Assembly: GCA_964409645.1 (NCBI GenBank)
Contig: CAYPEK010000004.1
Location: 35,897-99,896 of the forward strand
Source: CAYPEK01 sp964409645
GTDB taxonomy: Bacteria; UBP15; UBA6099
Length of the DNA: 64,000 nt
Direction of reading: 5' to 3'
This document shows positions 26,942 to 35,567 of the stretch, one piece after another. Under the pieces are notes generated by a model, which worked only from the letters and a program-made list of their open reading frames with translations, ran no database searches and had not been told where the DNA came from. Both the position numbers and the translations under genes were made by a program. Position 1 is the first letter of the stretch. Each line of letters begins with the position of its first letter.

Positions 26942-27006
26942 TCGCACTTACCCTTTTATGTAGAGCGAGATTTTTATATCCCGTCGCTTTTAATCATCTT
27001 ATGTAG

Positions 27007-27028
27007 GGCGGGGTCACCGCACCCCGCC
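27007..27028. repeat. GC-rich inverted repeat (GGCGGGGT...ACCCCGCC)
   Basis: GGCGGGGT at 27007-27014 pairs exactly with ACCCCGCC at 27021-27028, with a 6-base loop. It is preceded by TGTAG as in other dispersed repeats of this genome. A degenerate, oppositely oriented relative is at 27843-27882 beyond rsmE. Confidence 0.7.
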
Positions 27029-27040
27029 GCTTCTTTGTGC

Positions 27041-27064
27041 CACCCTCAAACTCGTTTGAGGGTG
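27041..27064. repeat. Perfect 11-bp inverted repeat between phoH and rsmE
   Basis: CACCCTCAAAC at 27041-27051 and its exact complement at 27054-27064 are separated by TC. On the rsmE transcript it would form a strong hairpin just after the stop codon, but no U-tract follows, so it is more likely a repeat element than a terminator. Confidence 0.7.
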
Positions 27065-27077
27065 CAACTTTCTCCAA

Positions 27078-27788
27078 TCACAAAACGCTCGCCGCCACAG
27101 CGGCGGCGGCAATCGCCGCCGTCTCAGCCCTCAAGATCAAACGGCCAAGCGAGGCCGCCCTGAAACCGGCTTCGGAAGCAGCGCAGGCTTCCGCATCCGT
27201 CCAGTCGCCCTCCGGGCCGACGAGTATCATTATCCGCCCTTCGCCCGCGCCGCGCAACAAATCGACAAGCGGCGCCGACTCCGGCCCCTTTAATAATATT
27301 ATCCGTCCGGAGAACCCGTCTCCGACTTCCGCCACGAGTTGCTTCATCGAAACCGGCCCGCAAATCGCCGGCGCGCGGCCCGCGCATTGCGCCGCCGCCC
27401 CGCCGAGAATCCGACGCCACCGCGCGAGTTTCCCCTCCGCATCCGCCGCGTCGGCCCGCACAACGCACCGCTCCGCGACAACCGGGATTATCTCGCCGAC
27501 TCCAAGCTCCGCCGATTTTTCGAGCAGCATGTCCCACCGCGGCCCCTTGATCATCGACGCCGCAAGTGTCACACGCCCGCACGGCGCCTCCGGAAGTTCG
27601 CGCTCGCTCTCGACCGCGACTTCCACCTCCGCGCCGCGAAACGACTCCACCTTAAGCACGAACTCGCGCGCGCCGTCGTAGCCCGCGAAAACGTCGCCGG
27701 CCTTCAGCCGCAGAACCTTTTTAATGTGTCCCGCCGCCGCGCCGCCCACAACACCGCCGCTGAATTCGTCTAAATAAACGCGTTCCAT
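27078..27788 (-). CDS. rsmE: 16S rRNA (uracil-1498-N3)-methyltransferase
   Basis: SPOUT-fold methyltransferase that modifies U1498 of 16S rRNA. The 236-residue protein has the PUA-like N-terminal domain (MERVYLDEF...VLRLKAGDVFAGYDG) and the knotted C-terminal domain with LVGPEGDWTDAE near 192 and LGRLILRAETA near 214. Length is normal. It lies between phoH and dnaJ on the same strand, with palindromic repeats on both sides (27007-27064 and 27843-27882), so it may be transcribed on its own. Confidence 0.93.
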   Translation of the reverse strand: MERVYLDEFSGGVVGGAAAGHIKKVLRLKAGDVFAGYDGAREFVLKVESFRGAEVEVAVESERELPEAPCGRVTLAASMIKGPRWDMLLEKSAELGVGEIIPVVAERCVVRADAADAEGKLARWRRILGGAAAQCAGRAPAICGPVSMKQLVAEVGDGFSGRIILLKGPESAPLVDLLRGAGEGRIMILVGPEGDWTDAEACAASEAGFRAASLGRLILRAETAAIAAAAVAASVL

Positions 27789-27842
27789 TGTTCCTTTTTA
27801 GCAACAAAGCCATTTTTTCGTAAAATTTATTTAGTAATGATC

Positions 27843-27882
27843 GGCGGAGTGCGGCCAGCCGAACGGCGACCCCGCCCTGCAT
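27843..27882. repeat. Degenerate inverted copy of the GC-rich repeat
   Basis: On the minus strand the sequence starts ATGCAGGGCGGGGTCGCCG, close to ATGTAGGGCGGGGTCACCG at 27001, and closes with CACTCCGCC. It has a longer centre than the other copy. The two face each other across rsmE. Confidence 0.55.
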
Positions 27883-27977
27883 ATTTTGAATGTTGTTTTT
27901 TGTCTTTTGCTATATTCTATATTCTTGTTTTTATTTTCCGTTTTTTTTACTGCCTTCTGCCTGCTTCCCTCTGCCTG

Positions 27978-29090
27978 TCATTTAAATATTTCCTTCAGTT
28001 TCTTAAACACCCTTTTCTGCGGGTGCGAGAGGTCCTCGCCGCCCTCCTCTGCAAACTGCTTGAGGAGCTTCTTCTGATTCGCCGTCAGCTTCTCCGGCAC
28101 CATAACCTTCACAACTACATGCTGGTCGCCTTTGTGCGAACCGCGCAGATTCGGGAAACCCGCGCCGCGCATCCGGAATATCGCCCCCGTCTGCGTGCCC
28201 GCCGGTATCTTTATCGCCTGCTTGCCGTAGAGCGTCGGCACCTCGATCTCGTCGCCGAGCGCCGCCTGCGTGAAGCTGATCGGCACCTCGCAGTAAACAT
28301 CCTGACCGTCACGCTTGAAAAACTCGTGCTCCATCACATGGATGACAATGAACAGATCGCCTCGCGGGCCGCCGCGCTCGCCATACTCCCCCTCGCTGCT
28401 CAACCGCAGCCGCTGGCCCGTTTCAACACCCGGCGGCACCGAAATCTGCAGCTTGCGCGAGCCGCGCACGCGGCCCATTCCCCGGCATTCGCCGCACGGG
28501 TCCGCAACCTCCACGCCGGTGCCCCGGCACGACGGGCACGTCTGCACGTTCACCATCTGACCGAACAGCGTCTGCTTCGTCTGCCTGAACTCGCCCGTGC
28601 CGCCGCAGCGCGAGCATTTCACCGGCGGCGCGCCCGACTTCGAGCCCGTGCCGCCGCATTTCTCGCACTTCACCTGCGACGGGATTTCAATCTCCGCGTT
28701 CTTTCCGAACGCCGCGTCGAAGAAAGAGATTTCGATATCGTATCGAAGATCGGCGCCGCGCGCGGGCCCGCGGCTTGCTCCGCGTCCGCCACCGCCGCCG
28801 CCGAAAAACATGTCGAAGATGTCACCGAAACCGCCGAATCCGAAATCGTCCGCCTGCCCGCGCCCGGACAGCCCTTCGTGCCCGTACCGGTCGTAAACCG
28901 AGCGCTTCTGATCGTCACTCAGCACCTGATACGCCTCGGAGACTTCCTTGAACTTCTCCTCGGCCTGCGCGTCGTTCGGGTTAACATCCGGGTGGAGCTT
29001 CCTCGCGAGCTGCCTGTACGCCTTCTTGAGTTCGTCCTGCGTGGCGCCGCGGGAGACGCCGAGAACCTCGTAGTAATCGCGTTTTGCCAT
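27978..29090 (-). CDS. dnaJ: Chaperone DnaJ (Hsp40)
   Basis: The 370-residue type I co-chaperone has a J domain with HPD in KLHPDVNPN near 35, a G/F-rich region at about 70-130, and four zinc repeats: CEKCGGTG, CSRCGGTG, CPSCRGTG and CGECRGMG. The C-terminal substrate domains follow. It stimulates DnaK, which is not encoded in this window. The ATG at 29090 starts the standard MAKRDYYEVLGV; an open frame to 29123 adds a non-conserved stretch. hrcA is 55 bases upstream on the same strand. Confidence 0.96.
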   Translation of the reverse strand: MAKRDYYEVLGVSRGATQDELKKAYRQLARKLHPDVNPNDAQAEEKFKEVSEAYQVLSDDQKRSVYDRYGHEGLSGRGQADDFGFGGFGDIFDMFFGGGGGGRGASRGPARGADLRYDIEISFFDAAFGKNAEIEIPSQVKCEKCGGTGSKSGAPPVKCSRCGGTGEFRQTKQTLFGQMVNVQTCPSCRGTGVEVADPCGECRGMGRVRGSRKLQISVPPGVETGQRLRLSSEGEYGERGGPRGDLFIVIHVMEHEFFKRDGQDVYCEVPISFTQAALGDEIEVPTLYGKQAIKIPAGTQTGAIFRMRGAGFPNLRGSHKGDQHVVVKVMVPEKLTANQKKLLKQFAEEGGEDLSHPQKRVFKKLKEIFK

Positions 29091-29145
29091 GTTGCGTTTT
29101 GCCAACCTCTCAAATGCGCGCAAGCGCCCCGTCCGGCGGAGCGCG

Positions 29146-30171
29146 TCACACGCACGAATATTTCTTCAGAACTTCCGTCAGCGCGCTCGACACCTCGCGC
29201 ACCATCCCTATCAGCCTCGCGTAATTCATCCGCCTCGGCCCAAGCAGCCCCACCGTCCCGACCGTCCTGTCGCCGAACCTGAACTGGCTCTTGATGATGC
29301 TGCAGTCGTGCAGAGACTCGATCGCGTTCTCGCGGCCGATTATCACCTTCGCCACGCCGGTGTCGCCGCGCAGCGTGAATATCCCCGATTCGTTCTCCGG
29401 GCTTTCGAGCGCCTCGAGCACCGGGCCGAGCCTGCCCGCCTCCTGAAACTCCGGATGCCGTATCAGCCGCGTCGAACCCTGCACGAAAACACGGCTGCCC
29501 ACCCCCACAATCAGCTCCTCGAAAAATCCCATCAGATACTGATACAAGGAATCGTGCTGCATCCTGATGTCCCTGAATATTTCCGTGAGGCCGGCCGCCG
29601 TCACATCCTCGATCTTCTTGCCCGAAAGCCGGTTGTTGAGCTGCCTCGTGATCCACTCCACCGGGAACTTGTCCACCGGCATCGGCAGTTCCACCAGCTT
29701 GTTCTCGACATGTCCATTGCTCAACACGAGAATAATCAGCAGCGTGCGCTCGGAGACGCCCGTCAGTTCCATCCGCCGGATCTCGCTCCGCGTCTCCTCC
29801 GGCACCGCCACGAACGAAACGCAGTCGCTCCACGACGCCAGAAGCGCCGAAACCTGCCTCATGAGCTGGTCGAGCTTGAACTGGATCGTATCGATCGAAC
29901 GGCGCACCGCGATGCCGTCTTCCTCCGCCGACTGATACTCCTCGCGGAGCGCATCGACGAAAAAACGGTAGCCGAGGTCGGCCGGTATGCGGCCCGCGGA
30001 CGTGTGCGGCTGTTCGAGATAACCGGCGTCGAGCAGATCGTGCATCTCGTTGCGGGCCGTTGCCGGGCTAACGCCGAGCTTCTCGGCGATCCGCTTAGAT
30101 CCGACAGGCAAGCACGTATCGACGTACTCCGTCACAACGTGCTTGATGATTTTCGACTTTCGTTCGTCCAA
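29146..30171 (-). CDS. hrcA: Heat-inducible transcription repressor HrcA
   Basis: The 341-residue protein has a winged helix at the N-terminus (LDERKSKIIKHVVTEYVDT, GVSPATARNEM) and a GAF-like dimerisation domain. HrcA represses chaperone genes through CIRCE operators. The TTG at 30171 gives the family N-terminus and has GGTGG six bases upstream. An open frame continues to 30252 but crosses the -10 box of the likely promoter at 30224-30252, so the longer start is rejected; a GTG at 30198 is a second option. dnaJ follows; grpE and dnaK are absent. Confidence 0.92.
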   Translation of the reverse strand: MDERKSKIIKHVVTEYVDTCLPVGSKRIAEKLGVSPATARNEMHDLLDAGYLEQPHTSAGRIPADLGYRFFVDALREEYQSAEEDGIAVRRSIDTIQFKLDQLMRQVSALLASWSDCVSFVAVPEETRSEIRRMELTGVSERTLLIILVLSNGHVENKLVELPMPVDKFPVEWITRQLNNRLSGKKIEDVTAAGLTEIFRDIRMQHDSLYQYLMGFFEELIVGVGSRVFVQGSTRLIRHPEFQEAGRLGPVLEALESPENESGIFTLRGDTGVAKVIIGRENAIESLHDCSIIKSQFRFGDRTVGTVGLLGPRRMNYARLIGMVREVSSALTEVLKKYSCV

Positions 30172-30187
30172 CCTTAACCACCGCTCA

Positions 30188-30206
30188 GATGTCCGCACCG
30201 GACATC
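30188..30206. promoter_or_regulatory. 19-bp palindrome upstream of hrcA, candidate operator
   Basis: GATGTCCG at 30188-30195 and CGGACATC at 30199-30206 are exact inverted repeats with a 3-base centre. The site lies between the -10 box and the hrcA start. It does not resemble the CIRCE consensus (TTAGCACTC, nine bases, GAGTGCTAA). Confidence 0.6.
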
Positions 30207-30223
30207 GCCATTCCAATCCGAAT

Positions 30224-30252
30224 ATTATATTGAATGAGGCGGCGGAAAGCAA
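30224..30252 (-). promoter_or_regulatory. Sigma-70-type promoter of hrcA-dnaJ
   Basis: On the minus strand TTGCTT (30252-30247) is 17 bases from TATAAT (30229-30224). The -10 matches consensus and the -35 matches four of six. Transcription would begin near 30215-30218, just before the palindrome at 30188-30206. Confidence 0.65.
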
Positions 30253-30473
30253 AAAAGTAAGTCCGCATTCAAATCAAACAGACATCAAAATGGCTTTCCG
30301 GCGCTCGCAAAGCATATTCGCGATGTGCCGCCCGGCAAAAAAAGCTCCGTCAAAAACAAATTTATTTTTAAAACTGCTTAAGTTTTTCTCCTACCCGCCG
30401 ATTCCATATAACATAGTATTTATTATTATCATTGATTGTATTTTACCAACAAATTAATTGAGGAGTGAACGCC

Positions 30474-32936
30474 ATGTCGATACTTAATAGTCTGTCCGGC
30501 CTTTCAACAAACAGTCTTCTGATTTCGAATAAAAACTCGGCGGCTTCAAGCAAAAAAAACGGACTTTTCAGCAAATCAGCGGCCGCCAAGACAAATGCAA
30601 GCTACAAAGCAACCATTTCATCCAACGTGGATTCACTTAGCACGCTCATCGGTCAGGTGGACAGCGAACTCTCCGTTTTCACTGCGACAAGCTCCCTGAC
30701 GAAAAACATCAACTTCAGCTCAGCATTCAAAAGCGCGTTTTCCAACTCGGCGTTCAACCAATCCTCATTTTCTCTAACGCCTCAAACCGCCTCACAGAAG
30801 ATCACAAGTCTCGCAAAGAATATCGTCGATACCGCATCGAGCACCAACAACCTCCCGTCGTCTCAGAAAATCAAACTACTGCTCGCTGTCATGAACCTGA
30901 TCGACAAAGCCTTCACAAGCACGAAAGATATCTACAATTCGATGAACCTTTATTCCGGCTATAACGCACAAAGCCTCCAGCAGACGCAATCACTCACCTC
31001 TCAAAATCTGACCAGCTACCTGAACTCTCTAACAACATCCACCTCGTCCGGCACGGCTACCGGAACGACTACGGGCGCCACAACCGGAACAGCCGGTACA
31101 ACAACAGGAACAACTCCCACGCAGCCCCCCAATACACAAACAACAACACAATCAACACCCTCCTCGATCCTCAGCGATCCGAATGCTCAGAAAGCACTCG
31201 AAACGCTCAAAAACAGCGATTATTTCTATTTTGGGTCGGGAACAATGGCCTTACAATATCCAATAGATGGGATAATTGACAATATTCATTTTAGTAACCA
31301 ATTACAAACCGATATAAATGGTATCCAGCATGTTATTTCCGTATCGCTTGAAACCAATACAGTAATGCTCGATTACGGGACACAAACATTCGGTAATTTT
31401 TTCGGTAATTTAACTGAAGCAAGTAAATATATTGATACCGCACAGCAAGCAACTATTTTAGATTCATCCGGTCAAACACATACAATACAGGGCGTATTTG
31501 CAAATGGAACAGTGACCGACACTGTTGTTGACGGTGTTACAATGAACTCGCAGGAACTCGTGAATTGGGCTTCGAGTGCAGGTTTGGCGGCCAATACCTA
31601 TACAATCTCTTCCGGCCAACAAATAACCGAGTACCACGCAACAACTCAGTCGCCTTATGGAAGTTCTGATGCAATTATCGCAGCGACTGTGGACGGACAG
31701 GCGCTTAACCGCCAAGAGTATCTTATAGACCACAGAAGATATAGTAACGCTCCTAATTGGCCCGCCGTTTCCGGTTATGTTGAAACTCCTTCCGGTAATT
31801 ATGTTTATTTAGACGAAAATATGGTTGCCGGCCAAGCAACGATTAACGGAACTTCGGTAACCGATCAGCAGCTTGTCAACTGGGCAAAACAGGAAGGCCT
31901 TGAGACAAAATCTTATGACATCGCCGGGAATCAAGTTAACGAATATTATGCCAGTTTTGTCACATCATTAGGTACAAAGAAAATCCGAATCGCAGCAGAA
32001 GTGAACGGAATCGTTTGCAACAGCCTAAATTGGGTCAACTCTTCTGGATCGCAATTATTTTTTTCTGAAAACACCGCAACTATCGAAGATGCTTCGGGCA
32101 ATTACATTACAACCGGCCTCTGGAAAACATGGTACGACGTACAGACGGCCCAAGTAGAAGAAAGCTTGTTTTCAATTAATGGAATGGTCCTTACTAATGA
32201 GCAGGATAATATCGACTGGGCTAAAAATAACAATCTTTACAACAGAACCCTTACTGTAAACGGCAAAAATGTAACAGAATATTACATCTATGACACAAGT
32301 CAAACTGACAAAAACATATTAAATTTATTTGCGGTTGAAGTTGATGGAACTGCTTATTCTATCAGTGATTATGTAAATTCGGCATACAAAGCGCCGGATT
32401 TGACCTTAACAGCCAGCCCGATTGTGCTTGATCTCACGGGGAATGGAATCGAATCGGTCAGTGCGGAACAGGGAGTTCAGTTCGACCTCCTCGGGACGGG
32501 CCAAAAGGTGCAGACCGGCTGGGTGAGCCCGGGCGCGGCCTTCCTCGCCCTCGACAAGGACAACAGCGGCTCGATCGAGAGCGGCAAGGAGCTGTTCGGC
32601 AACCAGAGCGGCGCCGCCAACGGCTACGAGGAACTCGCAAAATACGACGAGAATAACGACGGCGTCATAAACGCCTCCGACTCCATCTACAACAAGCTCC
32701 TTCTGTGGCAGGATACCAACATGAACGGCGTGAGCGACACCGGCGAACTAAGCAGCCTCGCCGACACCGGCGTCTCATCCATCAACGTCAACTACAATAC
32801 CGTCTCCGAAACGGTGACGGGCGGCAACCAGATACGCCAACGCTCGTTCTTCACTTTTGAAAACGGCACAACGGGCAACACCGCCGATATCTGGTTCCGC
32901 TACAACGCGTTTTCGGCATATGTCAACGTCGCCTGA
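30474..32936 (+). CDS. 820-residue repeat protein with RTX-type EF-hand C-terminal domain
   Basis: Start ATG has GAGGAG eight bases upstream. There is no N-terminal signal. Residues 1-185 are Ser/Asn/Thr-rich and helical. Residues about 190-230 form a Thr/Gly/Ala linker. Residues about 345-640 contain three related repeats of about 100 residues (VNWAxxxGL...EYYA...VDG). Residues 648-820 form a calcium-binding domain seen at the C-terminus of RTX/hemolysin-type secreted proteins: VLDLTGNGIES, then EF-hand loops DKDNSGSIE, DENNDGVIN and DTNMNGVSD, and FGNQSG. Base composition shifts from moderate to AT-rich near 31205 and to GC-rich near 32430, so the gene is mosaic. It is likely surface-exposed or secreted; the role is unknown. 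Confidence 0.82.
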   Translation: MSILNSLSGLSTNSLLISNKNSAASSKKNGLFSKSAAAKTNASYKATISSNVDSLSTLIGQVDSELSVFTATSSLTKNINFSSAFKSAFSNSAFNQSSFSLTPQTASQKITSLAKNIVDTASSTNNLPSSQKIKLLLAVMNLIDKAFTSTKDIYNSMNLYSGYNAQSLQQTQSLTSQNLTSYLNSLTTSTSSGTATGTTTGATTGTAGTTTGTTPTQPPNTQTTTQSTPSSILSDPNAQKALETLKNSDYFYFGSGTMALQYPIDGIIDNIHFSNQLQTDINGIQHVISVSLETNTVMLDYGTQTFGNFFGNLTEASKYIDTAQQATILDSSGQTHTIQGVFANGTVTDTVVDGVTMNSQELVNWASSAGLAANTYTISSGQQITEYHATTQSPYGSSDAIIAATVDGQALNRQEYLIDHRRYSNAPNWPAVSGYVETPSGNYVYLDENMVAGQATINGTSVTDQQLVNWAKQEGLETKSYDIAGNQVNEYYASFVTSLGTKKIRIAAEVNGIVCNSLNWVNSSGSQLFFSENTATIEDASGNYITTGLWKTWYDVQTAQVEESLFSINGMVLTNEQDNIDWAKNNNLYNRTLTVNGKNVTEYYIYDTSQTDKNILNLFAVEVDGTAYSISDYVNSAYKAPDLTLTASPIVLDLTGNGIESVSAEQGVQFDLLGTGQKVQTGWVSPGAAFLALDKDNSGSIESGKELFGNQSGAANGYEELAKYDENNDGVINASDSIYNKLLLWQDTNMNGVSDTGELSSLADTGVSSINVNYNTVSETVTGGNQIRQRSFFTFENGTTGNTADIWFRYNAFSAYVNVA

Positions 32937-32964
32937 GACGACTCTCTGTGCAAGATTTGGGTCG

Positions 32965-33786
32965 TTATCTTGAATATACTTGTAAAAAACCCGCAAGCGG
33001 CATTCCTGTGATGTTATCCGAGTAGAGCATCCCGCCCTCTGTGCAGTTGAACGCCTCGAAACCGCGTTCCTCCCGCCTCCGGTGGGCGACATATCCGTCT
33101 ATCCATTCCAAAGAGAGCAGAAAACTTTTGAGCGTATGAAACCGGCGGCCGTCCGTCAGTTCGAGCAGAAGGTAGTTCTCAGAATCTTTCCAGCCCGGTT
33201 CCGGCTCCGGCGCGCTCAAGTCCACACCCGCGAAACAGACAGGCCGACAGCCCATCAGATCCGCGAGCGCGAACGCGAAATTTGAAACAATGAACCCGCC
33301 GGGGATGAACGCCGCCCGGCCGCATATCCGGCGTGCCTCCGCCATATAGTCGGGGTCTTTGTCCTGTGTGTTGTAGAAAACCACCTGTTTCCACGGCAGA
33401 GCGAGCGTTTCCTTCGGGGTGTACGTCGAGGCGAGCAGCGTGTCGCGTTCGATACCCGGCCCGGCGAAAAAAGACGCCGTTGCCGCGCTTGGGTCTGTGG
33501 TCACAACAAAGTCGGGGGTTACGCCGAGGCTCACGAGCCTGTCGCGCCCGCGGTCGCACACGAACACGACCGCATCGCCGTGTTCCCGCAGCAGCGCGCA
33601 ATTCCTTTCGATTCCGGGCCCCGCGCCGACGACAATTCCCGCCCTGCCCGCGCACGACCCCTTATACTCACCCGCATGAGGATGCTTTTCGACAACAGGC
33701 GCGTTCTTCCTCATGTTCGCGAGCATCAGATCCAATCGTATGTGGCGCGATTCGTCCAAAGCTGCTCCGATGTTTACAGCCTGCAT
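32965..33786 (-). CDS. DUF115 / MptE-like domain protein
   Basis: The 273-residue protein has the DUF115 (6-hydroxymethylpterin diphosphokinase MptE-like) core: GIVVGAGPGIERN near 50, VFVCDRGRDRLVSLGVTPDFVVTTDPS near 75-100, and FIPGGFIVSNFAFALADLMGC near 165. The fold is shared with motility accessory factors that transfer pseudaminic or related sugars to flagellin. No motility gene is near, so the substrate is unknown. It is convergent with the mosaic protein gene and lies downstream of pgi. Sequence features fit the whole domain and length is normal. Confidence 0.85.
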   Translation of the reverse strand: MQAVNIGAALDESRHIRLDLMLANMRKNAPVVEKHPHAGEYKGSCAGRAGIVVGAGPGIERNCALLREHGDAVVFVCDRGRDRLVSLGVTPDFVVTTDPSAATASFFAGPGIERDTLLASTYTPKETLALPWKQVVFYNTQDKDPDYMAEARRICGRAAFIPGGFIVSNFAFALADLMGCRPVCFAGVDLSAPEPEPGWKDSENYLLLELTDGRRFHTLKSFLLSLEWIDGYVAHRRREERGFEAFNCTEGGMLYSDNITGMPLAGFLQVYSR

Positions 33787-33842
33787 TTATAGAGAAAACG
33801 AATTATATCGTTCAAAAGCAAACGCGTAAAAAAACCTTAAAC

Positions 33843-35264
33843 TCAGACCGTGCGGCGGCTGGTGGCGGAGGCGGCCTTCTCGATCTCCGCGCGCTTTTTC
33901 TCGTATCCGGGGCGGCCCATCAGCGCGTACGTCGCGATCTTGCCCTGCTCAACGCCCGGCTGGTCGAACGGGTCGATCCCGTAGAACGAACCGGCGTAAA
34001 CGGTCTCCAGTTCGAGCATGAAGATGATCTGGCCGACCGTGCCCGGTGTGATCTCCGGCACGAGTATGGTGCTGTTCGGCCGCTTCGCCGCAGTCACCGC
34101 GATCTCGGTCGCAAGCTGCTCGGCGTTCAGAAGCTCGCCCACCTCGCGCCCGCCGAGATACGCCAAGTCCGGCACATTCTTGTACGCGACGGGTATCTTC
34201 ACCGTGCGGCGGAATTTTTCCACGCGCAGGAATGTGATCGTTTTGTTGTTCGGGCCTTCGTTGTAGAGCTGCACCTGCGAATGCTGGTCGGTGGCGCCGA
34301 GCGCCTTCACCGGCGTCTGGCCGGTGTGGACGACGCTTTTGCCGTCGAGCGCGAACTTTTTGCCGAGGCTTTCCGCCCAGAGCTGCCGGAACCAGTCGGC
34401 GATGTCTTTCAGCGCGTTCGAGTACGGCATCATCACCTGAATCGTTTTCCCTTTTTCGGTGTCGGCGAGGTACTGGAGCACGGCGCCCATGAGCGCGGGG
34501 TTGGTGTTCATCACTCCCGAGGCGCACCGTTTGTCCATCGCCGCCGCGCCCGCGAGCAGCCCCTTGATGTCGATGCCGGCCATCGCCGCCGGGAGCAACC
34601 CCACCGGCGTGAGCACGGAGAACCGCCCGCCGACTCCGTCCGTGACCTCGAAGCTCGTCAGGCACTCCTTGTTAACGATGTCGCGCAGGAGCCCCTTCGA
34701 CGCGTCCGTCGTAACCACGACGTTTTTGGCGAACCCTTTCGCTCCGAGCTTTTTGATGAGGATGTCGCGCGCGATCATGTACGCGGACATTGTTTCCGCC
34801 GTGCTGCCGGACTTCGTTATGACATTGAACAGCGTCTTCTTCGGGTCGAGCAGGTCGAGCATTGCGCCTATGCGTTCGGGATCGACGTTGTCCTCGACGA
34901 AAAAGCGCGGGAATTTGCGGTCCTTCTTATCGAGCAGGTTGTAGAACGGCGAGTTGAGAGCGGACTGGACGGCGATGGCGCCGAGCGCGGAGCCGCCGAT
35001 GCCGAGCACAACGAAGTTGTCGAACTTCTTCGCGGCGTCCCCGGCGAATTTGACGATCGGGCCGGCGTATTTCATGTACGGCAGGTCCATGAACGGAAGT
35101 TTTCCCGCGCGGCGGCGCTCGACGACGCTCCAGTGCGCCTCGGCCGCGCGCGCCTCCATCTTTTTGAGTTGCTTATCGGATATGCCGTCCTTCGGGCCGA
35201 CCTGCTCCGCCAGCATGTTCGTGTAATCGAGGATTATCCCGTCCGGATTCTTTTTCTTCGCCAT
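33843..35264 (-). CDS. pgi: Glucose-6-phosphate isomerase
   Basis: Interconverts glucose-6-phosphate and fructose-6-phosphate. The 473-residue protein shows the SIS-domain motifs of the family: VVLGIGGSALGA near 85, ITKSGSTAETM near 150, and GGRFSVLTPVGLLPAAMAGID near 215. It is shorter than enterobacterial Pgi (about 550) and resembles the compact bacterial/archaeal-type group. Glycolysis and glycan precursor supply are the expected roles. A terminator at 35362-35381 separates it from the PIN module upstream. Confidence 0.92.
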   Translation of the reverse strand: MAKKKNPDGIILDYTNMLAEQVGPKDGISDKQLKKMEARAAEAHWSVVERRRAGKLPFMDLPYMKYAGPIVKFAGDAAKKFDNFVVLGIGGSALGAIAVQSALNSPFYNLLDKKDRKFPRFFVEDNVDPERIGAMLDLLDPKKTLFNVITKSGSTAETMSAYMIARDILIKKLGAKGFAKNVVVTTDASKGLLRDIVNKECLTSFEVTDGVGGRFSVLTPVGLLPAAMAGIDIKGLLAGAAAMDKRCASGVMNTNPALMGAVLQYLADTEKGKTIQVMMPYSNALKDIADWFRQLWAESLGKKFALDGKSVVHTGQTPVKALGATDQHSQVQLYNEGPNNKTITFLRVEKFRRTVKIPVAYKNVPDLAYLGGREVGELLNAEQLATEIAVTAAKRPNSTILVPEITPGTVGQIIFMLELETVYAGSFYGIDPFDQPGVEQGKIATYALMGRPGYEKKRAEIEKAASATSRRTV

Positions 35265-35361
35265 CTCTATGTCTCCTGTTGTGTCGGTGGATTTTTCATC
35301 ATGGAGATTTTAACACAACCGCCGCGCAAAAAAAAGAAAGCGAAGCGCCCCAAAGCAAAAA

Positions 35362-35381
35362 AGCGGGCCTTGCGGCCCGCT
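35362..35381 (-). terminator. Intrinsic terminator of PIN module 1
   Basis: On the minus strand an 8-bp GC stem (AGCGGGCC/GGCCCGCT) with loop GCAA is followed by TTTTTT. It stops transcripts from 35391-36032 before pgi. The same stem recurs at 36106-36125. Confidence 0.82.
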
Positions 35382-35390
35382 CGATAACAA

Positions 35391-35567
35391 CTATCTTTTA
35401 ACAAGTACACGCTGAGGCAATTTCAAGCCATATTCTTTTTTAAACTCTTCTGCTTCTTCCTTAATTTTTCGAATTCTTTCCTGAGGAGACATGTCTTTCA
35501 TTTCCTCATACATTTGCTCTCGTATTTTATGTATTTCTCTCATGGCTTCCGGTTCTTTTTCAATCAT
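35391..35567 (-). CDS. Small antitoxin-like protein of PIN module 1
   Basis: The 58-codon frame encodes MIEKEPEAMREIHKIREQMY followed by EEMKDMSPQERIRKIKEEAEEF and a KKEYGLKLP tail: a charged, helical protein. It starts in an eight-base overlap with the end of the PIN gene and has GGAGGTG seven bases upstream, so it is translationally coupled. It is clearly related to the 56-residue protein at 60289-60459 (shared core AMREIH, MYEE, K.MS, E.I). The order toxin then antitoxin is reversed relative to most vapBC pairs. It is too short for routine ORF calling and was found by translation. Confidence 0.72.
   Translation of the reverse strand: MIEKEPEAMREIHKIREQMYEEMKDMSPQERIRKIKEEAEEFKKEYGLKLPQRVLVKR

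Noticed and set aside
28919..29833. Minus-strand frame of about 304 codons overlapping hrcA and dnaJ
   Set aside because: Alternative frame of hrcA; Gly/Arg/Asp-rich and without features.
30188..30206. CIRCE operator at hrcA
   Set aside because: The palindrome here has a 3-base centre and no TTAGCACTC half-site.
30172..30252. Longer hrcA start at 30252
   Set aside because: It would put the start codon on the -35 box of a good promoter; the family N-terminus begins at LDERK.
33333..35387. Plus-strand open frame of about 684 codons, longest in that area
   Set aside because: Antisense to the DUF115 gene and pgi, both with clear motifs; no ribosome site and no domain in the translation.
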